Assembly (NCBI RefSeq): GCF_036195045.1
Contig: NZ_CP108100.1
Location: 4,154,001 to 4,218,000, forward strand
DNA from: Streptomyces sp. NBC_00236
GTDB lineage: Bacteria; Actinomycetota; Actinomycetes; Streptomycetales; Streptomycetaceae
Direction of reading: 5' to 3'
DNA length: 64,000 nucleotides
How positions within the stretch are numbered: the first letter of the stretch is position 1; each line of letters begins with the position of its first letter. Under the pieces are notes generated by a model. The model made no database searches, was not told where the DNA came from, and saw only the letters and a list, made by a program, of their open reading frames with translations. A program made the position numbers and the translations under genes. Shown here one piece after another: positions 37,176-45,651 of the stretch.

Positions 37176-38138
37176 ATGAGCACCCCCCTGCGCCTGAGCA
37201 CCGTCATCCTGCCCGTCCGCCGCTGGCACGAGGGCGGCCGGACGCAGTGGGAGCGCGCCGAGGAGCTGGGTCTGCACGCCGCGTACACCTACGACCACCT
37301 GGCCTGGCGGGCTTTCCGCGACCGGCCGTGGTTCGGCGCCCTTCCCACCCTGACAGCGGCAGCCTGTGCCACCTCGCGGCTGCGGCTGGGAACGCTCGTG
37401 ACCTCACCGAACTTCCGGCATCCGGTGACCCTGGCCAAGGAGCTCATCTCGCTCGACGACATCTCGGGTGGCCGGGTGACGCTGGGCATCGGGGCCGGTG
37501 GCAACGGCTTCGACGCGACGACGCTCCTGCGGGGCGACGAATCGCCGTGGACCCCGCGCGAGCGGGCGGACCGGTTCGGTGAGTTCGTGGCGCTGCTGGA
37601 CGGACTGCTCCGCGAGCCGGCCGGGCTGACGCGTGAGGGAGCGTTCTACTCGGCCACCGAGGCCCGGAACATCCCGGGCTGCGCGCAACTCCCGCGGCTG
37701 CCGTTGGCCGTCGCCGCGACGGGACCGCGCGGGCTCGCGCTGGCCGCGCGGTACGGACAGGCGTGGGTGACCACGGGTGATCCGAAGATGTACGAGGCGG
37801 GCAGTGCGGCGGAGTCGGTCGATGCCGTCCGGGGCCAGGTCGCCAGGCTGGGTAAGGCCTGTGCCGAGGGCGGCCGGGACGTGGACGAGCTCGACAAGAT
37901 CCTCCTCACCGGCTTCACGCCGGAGTTCAACCCGGATCTCGTCGGCGGCCGGGTCGGACCTTTCGCTTCCGTGGACGCGTTCGTGGACTTCGCGGGCAGG
38001 TACGCGGAGCTCGGTTTCACCGAGATCGTGATCCACGCACCGGTGCCGGACGGCAGCCCGGAGTTCCCCGCTGTGGTGGCGGACGAGAAGCTCTTCGAGC
38101 GGATCGTGACGCAGGGGCTGGACCAGCTCGCGGGGTAG
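37176..38138 (+). CDS. LLM-class (F420/FMN-dependent) oxidoreductase
   Basis: A 320-residue luciferase-like monooxygenase domain protein: Y-T-Y-D-H-L-A-W-R near the start, L-G-T-L-V-T-S-P-N-F-R-H-P-V-T-L-A-K, and the G-R-V-T-L-G-I-G-A-G-G-N segment typical of the family. In actinobacteria many members use coenzyme F420. The substrate is unknown. The ATG at 37176 begins the conserved domain, although the frame runs from 36999. It is divergent from the HAD gene; their 209-base gap carries two copies of TCTGCGGAT but no clear promoter. Confidence 0.87.
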   Translation: MSTPLRLSTVILPVRRWHEGGRTQWERAEELGLHAAYTYDHLAWRAFRDRPWFGALPTLTAAACATSRLRLGTLVTSPNFRHPVTLAKELISLDDISGGRVTLGIGAGGNGFDATTLLRGDESPWTPRERADRFGEFVALLDGLLREPAGLTREGAFYSATEARNIPGCAQLPRLPLAVAATGPRGLALAARYGQAWVTTGDPKMYEAGSAAESVDAVRGQVARLGKACAEGGRDVDELDKILLTGFTPEFNPDLVGGRVGPFASVDAFVDFAGRYAELGFTEIVIHAPVPDGSPEFPAVVADEKLFERIVTQGLDQLAG

Positions 38139-38155
38139 CGGGCGGTACCGGGTCA

Positions 38156-38192
38156 GCGCCCGAACGGGCGCGGTGGCCGGGGCGAGCGCCCC
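38156..38192. terminator. Bidirectional hairpins between the LLM gene and kptA
   Basis: Two adjacent perfect dyads, GCGCCCG-aa-CGGGCGC (38156-38171) and GGGGCG-ag-CGCCCC (38179-38192), lie in the 55-base gap between convergent stops. Confidence 0.7.
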
Positions 38193-38193
38193 G

Positions 38194-38736
38194 TCAGCCG
38201 GGCAGGCGCAGGAATTCCGGGGGTACGGCGGCGCTGAGCCAGACCCCGTTGGCGCTGACGTAGAAGACGTGTCCGGCCCGGTGCATGGCACCCGCGTCCA
38301 CGGACAGGACGACAGGACGGCCGCGCCGTGCTCCGACGCGGGTCGCCGTCTCGCGGTCGGGCGAGAGGTGGACATGCGTGCGATTCATCGGACGCAGCCC
38401 CTCGCCGCGGATCGCGTCCAGGGACCGGGCGACCGTGCCGTGGTACAGGTACGCGGGCGGCTCGGCCGGCGGCAGGTCCAGGTCCACCTCGACGGTGTGG
38501 CCCTGGCTCGCCCGGATGCGGTCGCCCTCGATGGCGAAGCGCTGCTTGTCGTTGGACGCGACGACATGGTCGAGTTCGGCGCGGGTGAGCGGGAAGTGGT
38601 GGCGGGCAACGGCCCGTAGCAGCTCGTCGATCGCCACCCAGCCGTTGGCGTCCAGCGTGAGACCGATCCGTTCGGGCTGATGCCGGAGGTGTTTCGAGAG
38701 GTATTTGGACACCTTGACGGTGCGTCTGTCATCCAT
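38194..38736 (-). CDS. kptA: RNA 2'-phosphotransferase (Tpt1/KptA family)
   Basis: A 180-residue protein. S-K-Y-L-S-K-H-L-R-H at the N-terminus, I-R-A-S-Q-G-H, L-Y-H-G-T, and H-V-H-L-S are the conserved Tpt1 motifs that bind NAD+ and the RNA 2'-phosphate. The enzyme removes an internal 2'-phosphate from RNA using NAD+. Bacteria lack the fungal tRNA-splicing pathway, so its natural role is open. The ATG at 38736 starts the conserved domain; the frame extends to 38847. Its upstream gap carries DnaA boxes. Confidence 0.92.
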   Translation of the reverse strand: MDDRRTVKVSKYLSKHLRHQPERIGLTLDANGWVAIDELLRAVARHHFPLTRAELDHVVASNDKQRFAIEGDRIRASQGHTVEVDLDLPPAEPPAYLYHGTVARSLDAIRGEGLRPMNRTHVHLSPDRETATRVGARRGRPVVLSVDAGAMHRAGHVFYVSANGVWLSAAVPPEFLRLPG

Positions 38737-38807
38737 CCGGACAGCCTGCCTGCCGGGCCCTCTCCGGCGCATCCGGATTTGGCTCCCGAGTTCGCTCAGC
38801 AAATTTT

Positions 38808-38873
38808 CGCCCACAGGTTTGATCCACAGCCAACTCCAGTTATCCACAGGTAATTTGGCGATTCTGTGGACAA
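38808..38873. promoter_or_regulatory. DnaA-box cluster upstream of kptA
   Basis: TTATCCACA at 38840-38848 and TTGTCCACA on the minus strand at 38865-38873 are perfect DnaA boxes. TGATCCACA (38820-38828) and TCGCCCACA (about 38807-38815) are one- and two-mismatch versions. All fall in the 149-base AT-richer gap between two minus-strand genes. Confidence 0.75.
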
Positions 38874-38885
38874 CTCACTTACCAA

Positions 38886-39857
38886 TTAGCCGCTTTGATC
38901 AACTATGGGTGAATTGGCCGAAGGTGGGGCTAGTGTGTCCAATATCCTTGTCTGTACCTCACGTTCGGCGGCTGCCGCGATGAAGGCTGCGGCCTTCTCC
39001 CGGCCAACCAGGCGTTCCACAGCGTTGATCGTCCCGGTGGGGAGCGCGACCGGTATCGGCGGCGGAGTGGTGGACGGCGAGGCGAAGGGGCCGACGGCGG
39101 AGAGATGCTGCTCCAGATGTCTGGTGGCGAACGTCCGCATGGCCCTGGCGAGTTCGGCGTCCACTGTCTGCTGTGCCAGCGGACGGAGGCGCCGCACCAT
39201 CGAAGCCGCCGCGGACGCGTCCGCGTCGGACGGGGGCCGGTGGCCGAGATATCGGGCGAAGACGTGTTCCGTCGTGAACTCCAGGAAACGGGACGCTATC
39301 TGCTCGACCTGCCCGCGAAGCTCCCGCAGATGACCGGAGATTGCGCTCAGCGGTACGCCGGCGGCGTACAACTCGACCGCCACCGCGAGCTCTTGCGGAC
39401 TCGGGACAAGGAACTCGTCGTCGCGCCCCGGAATACGTTCGAGCACTCCGAGCCCCACGGCTTCGGCGACCGCCTCGTCGTCGGGGTGCCCGCCGAACCT
39501 CTCTGCCAGGTCCGCGCGGGTGATGCGGTCGGCCCGCTCGTCCGTCCACGGCCCGTGCACCTCGGCGACGAGCCCCAGCACGCCGCCCAGGCCGCGCCCC
39601 GTGTCCCAGGCCTCCAGCAACTCCTTGATGCTGGCCAGGGTGTAGCCCCGGTCCAGCAGGTCCGCGATCTGCCGGAGCCGGGCGAGATGGGTGTCCCGGT
39701 ACACATTGGCCCGGCCGCGCCGTTCCGGGGTCGGCAGCAGCCCCCGGTCCTGATAGGCGCGGATGGTGCGGACCGTGGCGCCACTGGCGTGCGCGAGGTC
39801 CTCGATCCGGTACTCGGCGACTGTCCGGCCGGCCGCCGGCGGCCCGGCGGCACTCAC
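38886..39857 (-). CDS. MerR family transcriptional regulator
   Basis: A 323-residue regulator with an N-terminal MerR helix-turn-helix (Y-R-I-E-D-L-A-H-A-S-G-A-T-V-R-T-I-R-A-Y-Q-D-R-G-L-L). The MerR wing N-V-Y-R-D-T-H-L-A-R-L-R-Q-I follows, then a long C-terminal effector domain without a metal-binding Cys cluster. A small-molecule or lipid ligand is therefore more likely than metal. The start is the GTG at 39857, whose GTGA overlaps the stop of the upstream gene, so translation is coupled. The reading frame stays open far upstream, but that part is antisense-like noise over the fused enzyme gene. Confidence 0.9.
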   Translation of the reverse strand: MSAAGPPAAGRTVAEYRIEDLAHASGATVRTIRAYQDRGLLPTPERRGRANVYRDTHLARLRQIADLLDRGYTLASIKELLEAWDTGRGLGGVLGLVAEVHGPWTDERADRITRADLAERFGGHPDDEAVAEAVGLGVLERIPGRDDEFLVPSPQELAVAVELYAAGVPLSAISGHLRELRGQVEQIASRFLEFTTEHVFARYLGHRPPSDADASAAASMVRRLRPLAQQTVDAELARAMRTFATRHLEQHLSAVGPFASPSTTPPPIPVALPTGTINAVERLVGREKAAAFIAAAAEREVQTRILDTLAPPSANSPIVDQSG

Positions 39858-41635
39858 AGCGGAGGCTTCAGCCGGGCGACCGCGCGCAGCGCTCCCGGGC
39901 TGAGCCGGGACAGGAACCGGGCGGCATGCGACTCGGGCGTCACCGGGACGACGGCCTGGTTGCGGACGACCGCCCTGAGAATCGCGTCGGCGACCTTCTC
40001 CGGCGGATAGTTGCGCATCCCGTACAGCTTGCCCGTCCGCTTCCGCAGCCGCTGTTCCTCGGCCGCGTCCGCTCCGGCGAAGCGGGTGGTGGCGGTGATG
40101 TTCGTGTTCACGATCCCGGGGCAGATGGCGCTGACCCCGATCGACTTCTCCGCGAGTTCGGCACGCAGACACTCGCTGAGCATCAGCACGGCGGCCTTCG
40201 ACGTGCTGTACGCGGGCAGCGCACGGGACGGCTGATACGCGGCGGCGGAAGCCGTGTTGACGATGTGGCCGCCCTGCCCGCGGTCGGCCATCTGCTTGCC
40301 GAAGAGCCGGCAGCCATGGATGACGCCCCAGAGGTTCACGTCGAGTACGCGCCGCCACTCCTCGGCGCTCGTCTCCAGGAACGAACCCGAGACCCCGATA
40401 CCGGCGTTGTTGACCAGGACATCGACGATGCCGTACTCGGCGGCAACCTTCTCGGCGAGCTTCTCCATGGCCTGTTCGTCGCTGACGTCGACGGTTTCGG
40501 CCCAGGCGGCCGGGGCGCCGATCAGCCGGGCCAGTTCCGCGGTCCGGGCGGCTCCCTCCTCGTCCCGGTCCACGGCCACCACGCGTGCGCCGGCCTCGGC
40601 GAACGCGAAGGCCGTGGCCCGCCCGATCCCGGCGGCCGCACCCGTCACCAGGACCAGCTGCCCGCCGAACCGCTCCGCGTAGGCACCCTTGGGCGCGGTG
40701 TCCTGCACCGGCACACCGCCTTGCGCGGCTGCCTCGTTGGCAGCGGCGAACTCGCCGATCCAGGAAGCCAGCTGGTCCGGCCTGGTACGCGGCACCCAGT
40801 GCTTGGCCGGCAGCGAGCGTCGCGTCAACTGCGGTACCCATGCGTCGAGTCCGTCGTAGAGCTGTTCCGAGAGGAATATGTCGCCGGTCGGGGTGATCAG
40901 CTGGACCGGTACGTGCGCGAAGGCGTCGGCGCGCGGCCGGCGCAGCCGGGAACGGACGTTGTCCCGGTAGAGCCAGGCCCCACGGGCCGCATCGTCGGGC
41001 AGGGACGGCGTCGGGTAGTCGCCCGGAGGCACCTTCTCCAGCCGTTCCAGGATGCGCGGCCACCGTTTGCCGAGCGGTCCGCGCCAGGCGAGCTCGGGCA
41101 GCACGGGAGTGTGCAGCATGTACACGTACCAGGACTTGGCGCCCTGCCCGAGCAGCTGGCCGACCCGGCGCGGGGTGGGACGGGCCATCCGCTGCTTGAT
41201 CCAGTGCCCGAAGTGATCCAGCGACGGGCCGGACATCGAGGTGAAGGAGGCGATCCGCCCCTCGGTGCGGCTGACCGTGGCGAACTCCCAGGCCTGCACC
41301 GAACCCCAGTCGTGCCCGACCACGTGAACCGGCCGGTCCGGACTCACCGCGTCGGCGACGGCCAGGAAGTCGTCGGTCAGCTTCTCCAGCGTGAACCCGC
41401 CGCGCAGCGGCACCGGAGCCGTCGACCTGCCGTGCCCCCGCACGTCGTACAGCACGACATGCCACTGCTCGGCGAGCTGCCGGGCGACCTGCGTCCAGAC
41501 CTCCTTGCTGTCCGGATAGCCGTGCACCAGCACGATCGTGGGCCGGGCCGCGTCACCGAGCTCCACGACACACAGCTCGATACCTCCCGTGGCCACCCGG
41601 CGCTCGCGCGCCCCCGGCAGATCTCGCAGACTCAC
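39854..41635 (-). CDS. EphD-like alpha/beta-hydrolase-SDR fusion protein
   Basis: A 593-residue two-domain protein. Residues about 1-290 form an alpha/beta hydrolase with the oxyanion H-G-Y-P-D and a G-H-D-W-G nucleophile elbow, the epoxide-hydrolase form with Asp. Residues about 315-590 form a classical short-chain dehydrogenase with T-G-A-A-A-G-I-G-R, an N-N-A-G motif and Y476-x3-K480. The same domain order and length are found in mycobacterial EphD (about 592 residues), which acts in mycolic-acid modification; streptomycetes lack mycolates, so the substrate must differ. It starts at a GTG overlapping the M24 gene stop and ends overlapping the MerR start. Confidence 0.9.
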   Translation of the reverse strand: MSLRDLPGARERRVATGGIELCVVELGDAARPTIVLVHGYPDSKEVWTQVARQLAEQWHVVLYDVRGHGRSTAPVPLRGGFTLEKLTDDFLAVADAVSPDRPVHVVGHDWGSVQAWEFATVSRTEGRIASFTSMSGPSLDHFGHWIKQRMARPTPRRVGQLLGQGAKSWYVYMLHTPVLPELAWRGPLGKRWPRILERLEKVPPGDYPTPSLPDDAARGAWLYRDNVRSRLRRPRADAFAHVPVQLITPTGDIFLSEQLYDGLDAWVPQLTRRSLPAKHWVPRTRPDQLASWIGEFAAANEAAAQGGVPVQDTAPKGAYAERFGGQLVLVTGAAAGIGRATAFAFAEAGARVVAVDRDEEGAARTAELARLIGAPAAWAETVDVSDEQAMEKLAEKVAAEYGIVDVLVNNAGIGVSGSFLETSAEEWRRVLDVNLWGVIHGCRLFGKQMADRGQGGHIVNTASAAAYQPSRALPAYSTSKAAVLMLSECLRAELAEKSIGVSAICPGIVNTNITATTRFAGADAAEEQRLRKRTGKLYGMRNYPPEKVADAILRAVVRNQAVVPVTPESHAARFLSRLSPGALRAVARLKPPL

Positions 41636-42483
41636 GCCGCCACCCTCTCCTCGGCCCAGCGCCGCACATGCGGCAGATCATCGTCCAGCCAGAAGGCACT
41701 CTGCTCGGGATCGCGTGAGTCGGTGACGACCAGGATCTCCTCGAACTTCGCACCCGTACCCCGGAATCCGAGGTGCGGCTCGACCGCCCACAGCCCCGGT
41801 TGCGGAGGATGGTCGGAGAAGCGGTACGGACTCCAGAGCGGCGACCAGCCGTCCCGGTGTCCGTGCACCGCATCGCTCAGCAGCCCCTTGAGCGACTGCG
41901 TCCCGAACCCGAACACATGGGGCGACCAACGCCGTTCGGCGACCCGGTCGACCTTGTGGGCGATGACCCCGAACGGGTAGGCGCGGTGCCGGTTGGCGTA
42001 CCCCTGTCTGATCATGAGGCGTTCGACGTCCTCGTAGATCTCGCGCAGTGGACGCCGCTCCCGCACCTCGCTCAGGATCAGCCCGCGGTGCGCCTCGAGA
42101 TCGGCCAGCAGCCGGTCGTGGAGAGGGTGGAGACCGAGGCAGCCGGAGTACCCGATGTCTGCCGTGAACCCCTTGTGGACCGGGGCCATGTCGAGGATGA
42201 ACGGCATCCCCGGCTCCAGCCGCCGGTCGGTCGGGAAGAACTGCAGCGGCACCCTGAACCCGGCGAACGCCGTACGGTCCCCGAACCAGGCGAACGGGAG
42301 ATGGAACCAGTCGCGCACCCCGCGCTCACGCAGCCACTCGCGCTGCATACGGGCCGCCTCGCGCTCCGTCACCCCCGGTCTCAGGCGGGCTGCGACCGCT
42401 TCCGCGCAGTCGTACGCGAGACGTTGCACTTCCCTGAACCCCTGCAGTTCCGGGGCCCGTTCGTCCTTGACGCGCGAGGCCAT
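41632..42483 (-). CDS. M24 family metallopeptidase-like protein
   Basis: A 283-residue pita-bread-fold protein of the M24 (creatinase/aminopeptidase P/prolidase) group. Metal-ligand regions are I-L-D-M-A-P and T-A-D-I-G-Y-S, then a late E-P-H-L-G-F and K-F-E-E-I-L-V-V. The usual central H-G-x-G-H histidine region is replaced by a less familiar H-V-F-G-F-G segment, so peptidase activity is not assured. It is the first gene of a coupled operon with the EphD-like and MerR genes. The ATG at 42483 is chosen; the frame is open to 42615. Confidence 0.82.
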   Translation of the reverse strand: MASRVKDERAPELQGFREVQRLAYDCAEAVAARLRPGVTEREAARMQREWLRERGVRDWFHLPFAWFGDRTAFAGFRVPLQFFPTDRRLEPGMPFILDMAPVHKGFTADIGYSGCLGLHPLHDRLLADLEAHRGLILSEVRERRPLREIYEDVERLMIRQGYANRHRAYPFGVIAHKVDRVAERRWSPHVFGFGTQSLKGLLSDAVHGHRDGWSPLWSPYRFSDHPPQPGLWAVEPHLGFRGTGAKFEEILVVTDSRDPEQSAFWLDDDLPHVRRWAEERVAA

Positions 42484-42581
42484 GCCACCGTCCGTTCCCT
42501 GCCGTGTGCGGTACGTGTCCGTAACGTGACACTGATGAATGTGACAATGTCCGGCGGCTACGTCAAGGGGTGCGCCCGGCC

Positions 42582-42590
42582 TGTGGACAA
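42582..42590 (-). promoter_or_regulatory. Single DnaA box between the M24 and ABC operons
   Basis: TGTGGACAA, the complement of TTGTCCACA, is a perfect box in the 299-base divergent gap 42484-42782. The same gap has two direct GTGACA copies near 42526 and 42540 that could belong to the M24 operon promoter. Confidence 0.6.
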
Positions 42591-42719
42591 CTCCGCAGCC
42601 GGCCGCTCCGGACACGACGCAGCTGCCCGCCCCGGACGCGACGCCGGGTGGCGCTCCCCGTCCCTGTGGCGGCCGGTCCTCCTCCGAGGGGTCCCCCTAC
42701 GGGTCCGTACATCTGGAGT

Positions 42720-42741
42720 CTGACGGGAATCCAGCCGTCAG
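42720..42741 (+). promoter_or_regulatory. Leader hairpin of the ABC operon
   Basis: CTGACGG and CCGTCAG form a 7-bp stem with an 8-base loop, 42 bases before the first ABC start. It could be an operator or an mRNA structure. Confidence 0.4.
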
Positions 42742-42782
42742 GTCTGACGACCGGTGTGGCCCGCGCCACTAACGTCGACGAC

Positions 42783-43817
42783 GTGACTGTCATTGCGACC
42801 GAAGGCCTGAGCAAGCGGTTCCCCAGGGTGACCGCGCTTGACCGGCTCTCGTTGGACATCGGCCCCGGTGTGACCGGGCTGGTGGGCGCCAACGGAGCCG
42901 GCAAGTCCACGTTGATCAAGATCCTGCTGGGTCTGTCCCCCGCGACCGAGGGCCGGGCCGCAGTGCTCGGGCTCGACGTGTCGACCAGCGGCGCCGCCAT
43001 CCGGGAACGGGTCGGCTACATGCCCGAACACGACTGTCTGCCGCCCGACATCTCGGCCACCGAGTTCGTCGTCCACATGGCGCGGATGTCCGGACTCCCG
43101 CCGACCGCGGCCCGTGAACGCACCGCGGACACGCTGCGGCACGTCGGCCTGTACGAGGAGCGCTACCGCCCCATCGGCGGCTACTCGACCGGCATGAAGC
43201 AGCGGGTGAAACTGGCCCAGGCGCTGGTCCACGACCCGCAGCTGGTCCTCCTCGACGAGCCGACCAACGGGCTGGACCCGGTGGGCCGCGACGAGATGCT
43301 CGGCCTGATCCGGCGGATCCACACGGACTTCGGCATCTCGGTCCTCGTCACCTCGCACCTCCTGGGCGAACTGGAGCGCACCTGCGACCACGTCGTCGTC
43401 ATCGACGGCGGAGCACTGCTGCGCTCCAGCTCCACCAGCGACTTCACCCAGACCACCACGACACTCGCGGTCGAGGTCACCGACAGCGACACCCACCCCG
43501 ATGGGACCGACGCACTGCGCGAGGTCCTCACCGGTGCGGGGATCAAGCTGGTGGGGCTCAACGGGCTCGACGCCGAGGGGCTGCCGGGAGCGGGCCACAT
43601 CCTGCTGATCGAGGCGTCCGGCGAGGAGACGTACGACCTCGTTCGCGACAGCGTCGCCGGTCTCGGTCTCGGCCTCGTCCGGATGGAACAGCGCCGCCAT
43701 CACATCTCCGAGGTCTTCCGTACCGAAGAGGCACCGGCAGCACACCCCGAGGCGCGGACCGCGCCCGTGTCCGCCGGGGCCGTACAGCAGAAGGGGAGCG
43801 GTCGCGATGAGCACTGA
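42783..43817 (+). CDS. ABC transporter ATP-binding protein (first of two)
   Basis: A 344-residue ATPase: Walker A G-A-N-G-A-G-K-S-T, signature Y-S-T-G-M-K-Q-R-V-K, and Walker B L-V-L-L-D-E-P-T-N-G-L-D-P. A C-terminal extension of about 100 residues follows, of the ABC-2 exporter type. It pairs with the permease whose start it overlaps by 11 bases. The GTG at 42783 begins the conserved V-I-A-T-E-G-L-S-K-R-F; the frame runs open from 42570 and no strong ribosome site distinguishes the starts. Confidence 0.9.
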   Translation: MTVIATEGLSKRFPRVTALDRLSLDIGPGVTGLVGANGAGKSTLIKILLGLSPATEGRAAVLGLDVSTSGAAIRERVGYMPEHDCLPPDISATEFVVHMARMSGLPPTAARERTADTLRHVGLYEERYRPIGGYSTGMKQRVKLAQALVHDPQLVLLDEPTNGLDPVGRDEMLGLIRRIHTDFGISVLVTSHLLGELERTCDHVVVIDGGALLRSSSTSDFTQTTTTLAVEVTDSDTHPDGTDALREVLTGAGIKLVGLNGLDAEGLPGAGHILLIEASGEETYDLVRDSVAGLGLGLVRMEQRRHHISEVFRTEEAPAAHPEARTAPVSAGAVQQKGSGRDEH

Positions 43818-44715
43818 GACCGGCGCCGCGACCGGGAGCGAGACCTCCCGGATCCACAACATCGGCTACCGCGCCTACGACGGCCCGCGCCTCGGCCGCG
43901 CCTACGCCCGCCGGTCGCTCTACTCGCAGTCCCTGCGCGGTTCCTTCGGGCTCGGTCGTTCGACCAAGTCCAAGGTGCTGCCCATGCTGCTGTTCGGCGT
44001 GATGTGCCTGGTCGCGGCGGTTCTCGTGGCAGTCGCGGTCGCGACTCCCAACACGACGCAGCTGCCGATCAAGTACACCCGGTTCGCGATCTATCTGCAG
44101 GCGGTCATCGGCCTGTTCATCGCCGCGCAGGCACCGCAGTCGGTCTCCAGGGATCTCCGGTTCAAGAGCATCCCGCTCTACTTCTCCCGGCCGATCGAGC
44201 GGGGCGACTACGTCCTCGCGAAGTTCGCCGCCATGGCATCGGCGCTCTTCGTCCTCACCGCGGCGCCGCTCGTCATCCTGTACGCGGGCGCTCTGCTGGG
44301 GAAGTTCGACTTCGCCGACCAGACCAAGTGGTTCGCTCAGGGGATGGTGTCGGTGGCGCTGCTGTCCGTGCTCTTCGCAGGTCTCGGCCTGGTGATGGCC
44401 GCACTCACGCCGCGGCGCGGATTCGGTGTCGCAGCGGTGATCGCCGTGCTGACGATCACGTACGGCGCGGTCAGCACGATCCAGGGCATCGCCTGGGACA
44501 CGGGGTCCACCGGCGCCGTGCCCTGGCTGGGGCTCTTCTCCCCGATCACGCTCATCGACGGTGTGCAGACCGCGTTCCTCGGAGCGGACTCCGCCTTCCC
44601 CGGAGGGGAAGGCCCGGGGGCCGGGGCCGGTGTGGTCTATCTGATCGTTGTTCTCGCGCTCGTCGCCGGCTCGTACGCCGTACTGATGCGCCGCTACCGG
44701 AGGGTCGGCCTGTGA
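43807..44715 (+). CDS. ABC-2 type permease (first of two)
   Basis: A 302-residue membrane protein with a 60-residue cytoplasmic N-terminus containing I-H-N-I-G-Y-R-x-Y-D-G-P, a hallmark of this actinobacterial ABC-2 permease group. Six helices follow. It is encoded between the two ATPases, overlapping the first by 11 bases and the second by GTGA, so all are translationally coupled. The exported substrate is unknown. Confidence 0.9.
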   Translation: MSTETGAATGSETSRIHNIGYRAYDGPRLGRAYARRSLYSQSLRGSFGLGRSTKSKVLPMLLFGVMCLVAAVLVAVAVATPNTTQLPIKYTRFAIYLQAVIGLFIAAQAPQSVSRDLRFKSIPLYFSRPIERGDYVLAKFAAMASALFVLTAAPLVILYAGALLGKFDFADQTKWFAQGMVSVALLSVLFAGLGLVMAALTPRRGFGVAAVIAVLTITYGAVSTIQGIAWDTGSTGAVPWLGLFSPITLIDGVQTAFLGADSAFPGGEGPGAGAGVVYLIVVLALVAGSYAVLMRRYRRVGL

Positions 44716-45623
44716 CCACCATCGAGATCGACCACACCTCCCGCTGGTTCGGCAATGTGGTCGCCGTCAACGACGTGAGCATGACCGTGGGCCCCGGGGT
44801 CACCGGTCTGCTGGGGCCCAATGGCGCCGGCAAGTCCACGCTGATCAACATGATGGCCGGGTTCCTCGCCCCGTCGACGGGCACGGTCACGCTCGACGGC
44901 TCGCCGATCTGGCGCAACGAGGCCGTCTACCGGCAGATCGGCATCGTGCCGGAGCGGGAGGGGATGTACGACTTCCTGACCGGCCGGGAGTTCGTCGTGG
45001 CCAACGCCGAACTGCAGGGCCTCGGCGATGCCGAGGCGGCTGCCGCGCTGGCCACGGTCCAGATGGAGTACGCGCAGGACCGGAAGATCTCCACGTACAG
45101 CAAGGGCATGCGCCAGCGCGTGAAGATGGCGTCCGCGCTGGTCCACAATCCGTCCGTGCTGCTGCTGGACGAGCCGTTCAACGGAATGGACCCGCGCCAG
45201 CGGATGCAGCTGATGGAACTGCTGCGACGGATGGGGGCCGAGGGGCGCACGGTTCTCTTCTCCTCCCACATCCTCGAAGAGGTCGAGCAGCTCGCTTCGC
45301 ACATCGAGGTGATCGTGGCGGGGCGGCACGCCGCGTCCGGTGACTTCCGCAGGATCCGCCGGCTGATGACGGACCGGCCGCACCGCTATCTCGTACGGTC
45401 CAGTGACGACCGTGCCCTCGCGGCCGCGCTCATCGCCGACCCGTCGACGGCCGGCATCGAGGTCGACCTCGGCGAGAACGCGCTGCGCATCCAGGCCGTC
45501 GACTTCGCACGCTTCACCACGCTGCTGCCGAAGGTGGCACGTGATCAGGGCATTCGGCTGCTGACCGTTTCGCCGTCCGACGAGTCCCTCGAATCGGTCT
45601 TTTCCTATCTCGTAGCGGCCTGA
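44712..45623 (+). CDS. ABC transporter ATP-binding protein (second)
   Basis: A 303-residue ATPase with Walker A G-P-N-G-A-G-K-S-T, signature Y-S-K-G-M-R-Q-R-V-K and Walker B L-L-L-D-E-P-F-N-G-M-D-P. The GTG start at 44712 overlaps the permease stop. It resembles the first ATPase but has a shorter C-terminus, pointing to a duplicated ATPase-permease pair. Confidence 0.92.
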   Translation: MTTIEIDHTSRWFGNVVAVNDVSMTVGPGVTGLLGPNGAGKSTLINMMAGFLAPSTGTVTLDGSPIWRNEAVYRQIGIVPEREGMYDFLTGREFVVANAELQGLGDAEAAAALATVQMEYAQDRKISTYSKGMRQRVKMASALVHNPSVLLLDEPFNGMDPRQRMQLMELLRRMGAEGRTVLFSSHILEEVEQLASHIEVIVAGRHAASGDFRRIRRLMTDRPHRYLVRSSDDRALAAALIADPSTAGIEVDLGENALRIQAVDFARFTTLLPKVARDQGIRLLTVSPSDESLESVFSYLVAA

Positions 45624-45651
45624 GTAGTGGCCTGAAAGGAGCTGTGACGTC

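Noticed and set aside
39858..41465. Upstream extension of the MerR frame (859 codons in all)
   Set aside because: Only the last 323 codons encode a recognisable protein. The rest overlaps the EphD-like gene in another frame, and the GTGA coupling fixes the MerR start at 39857.
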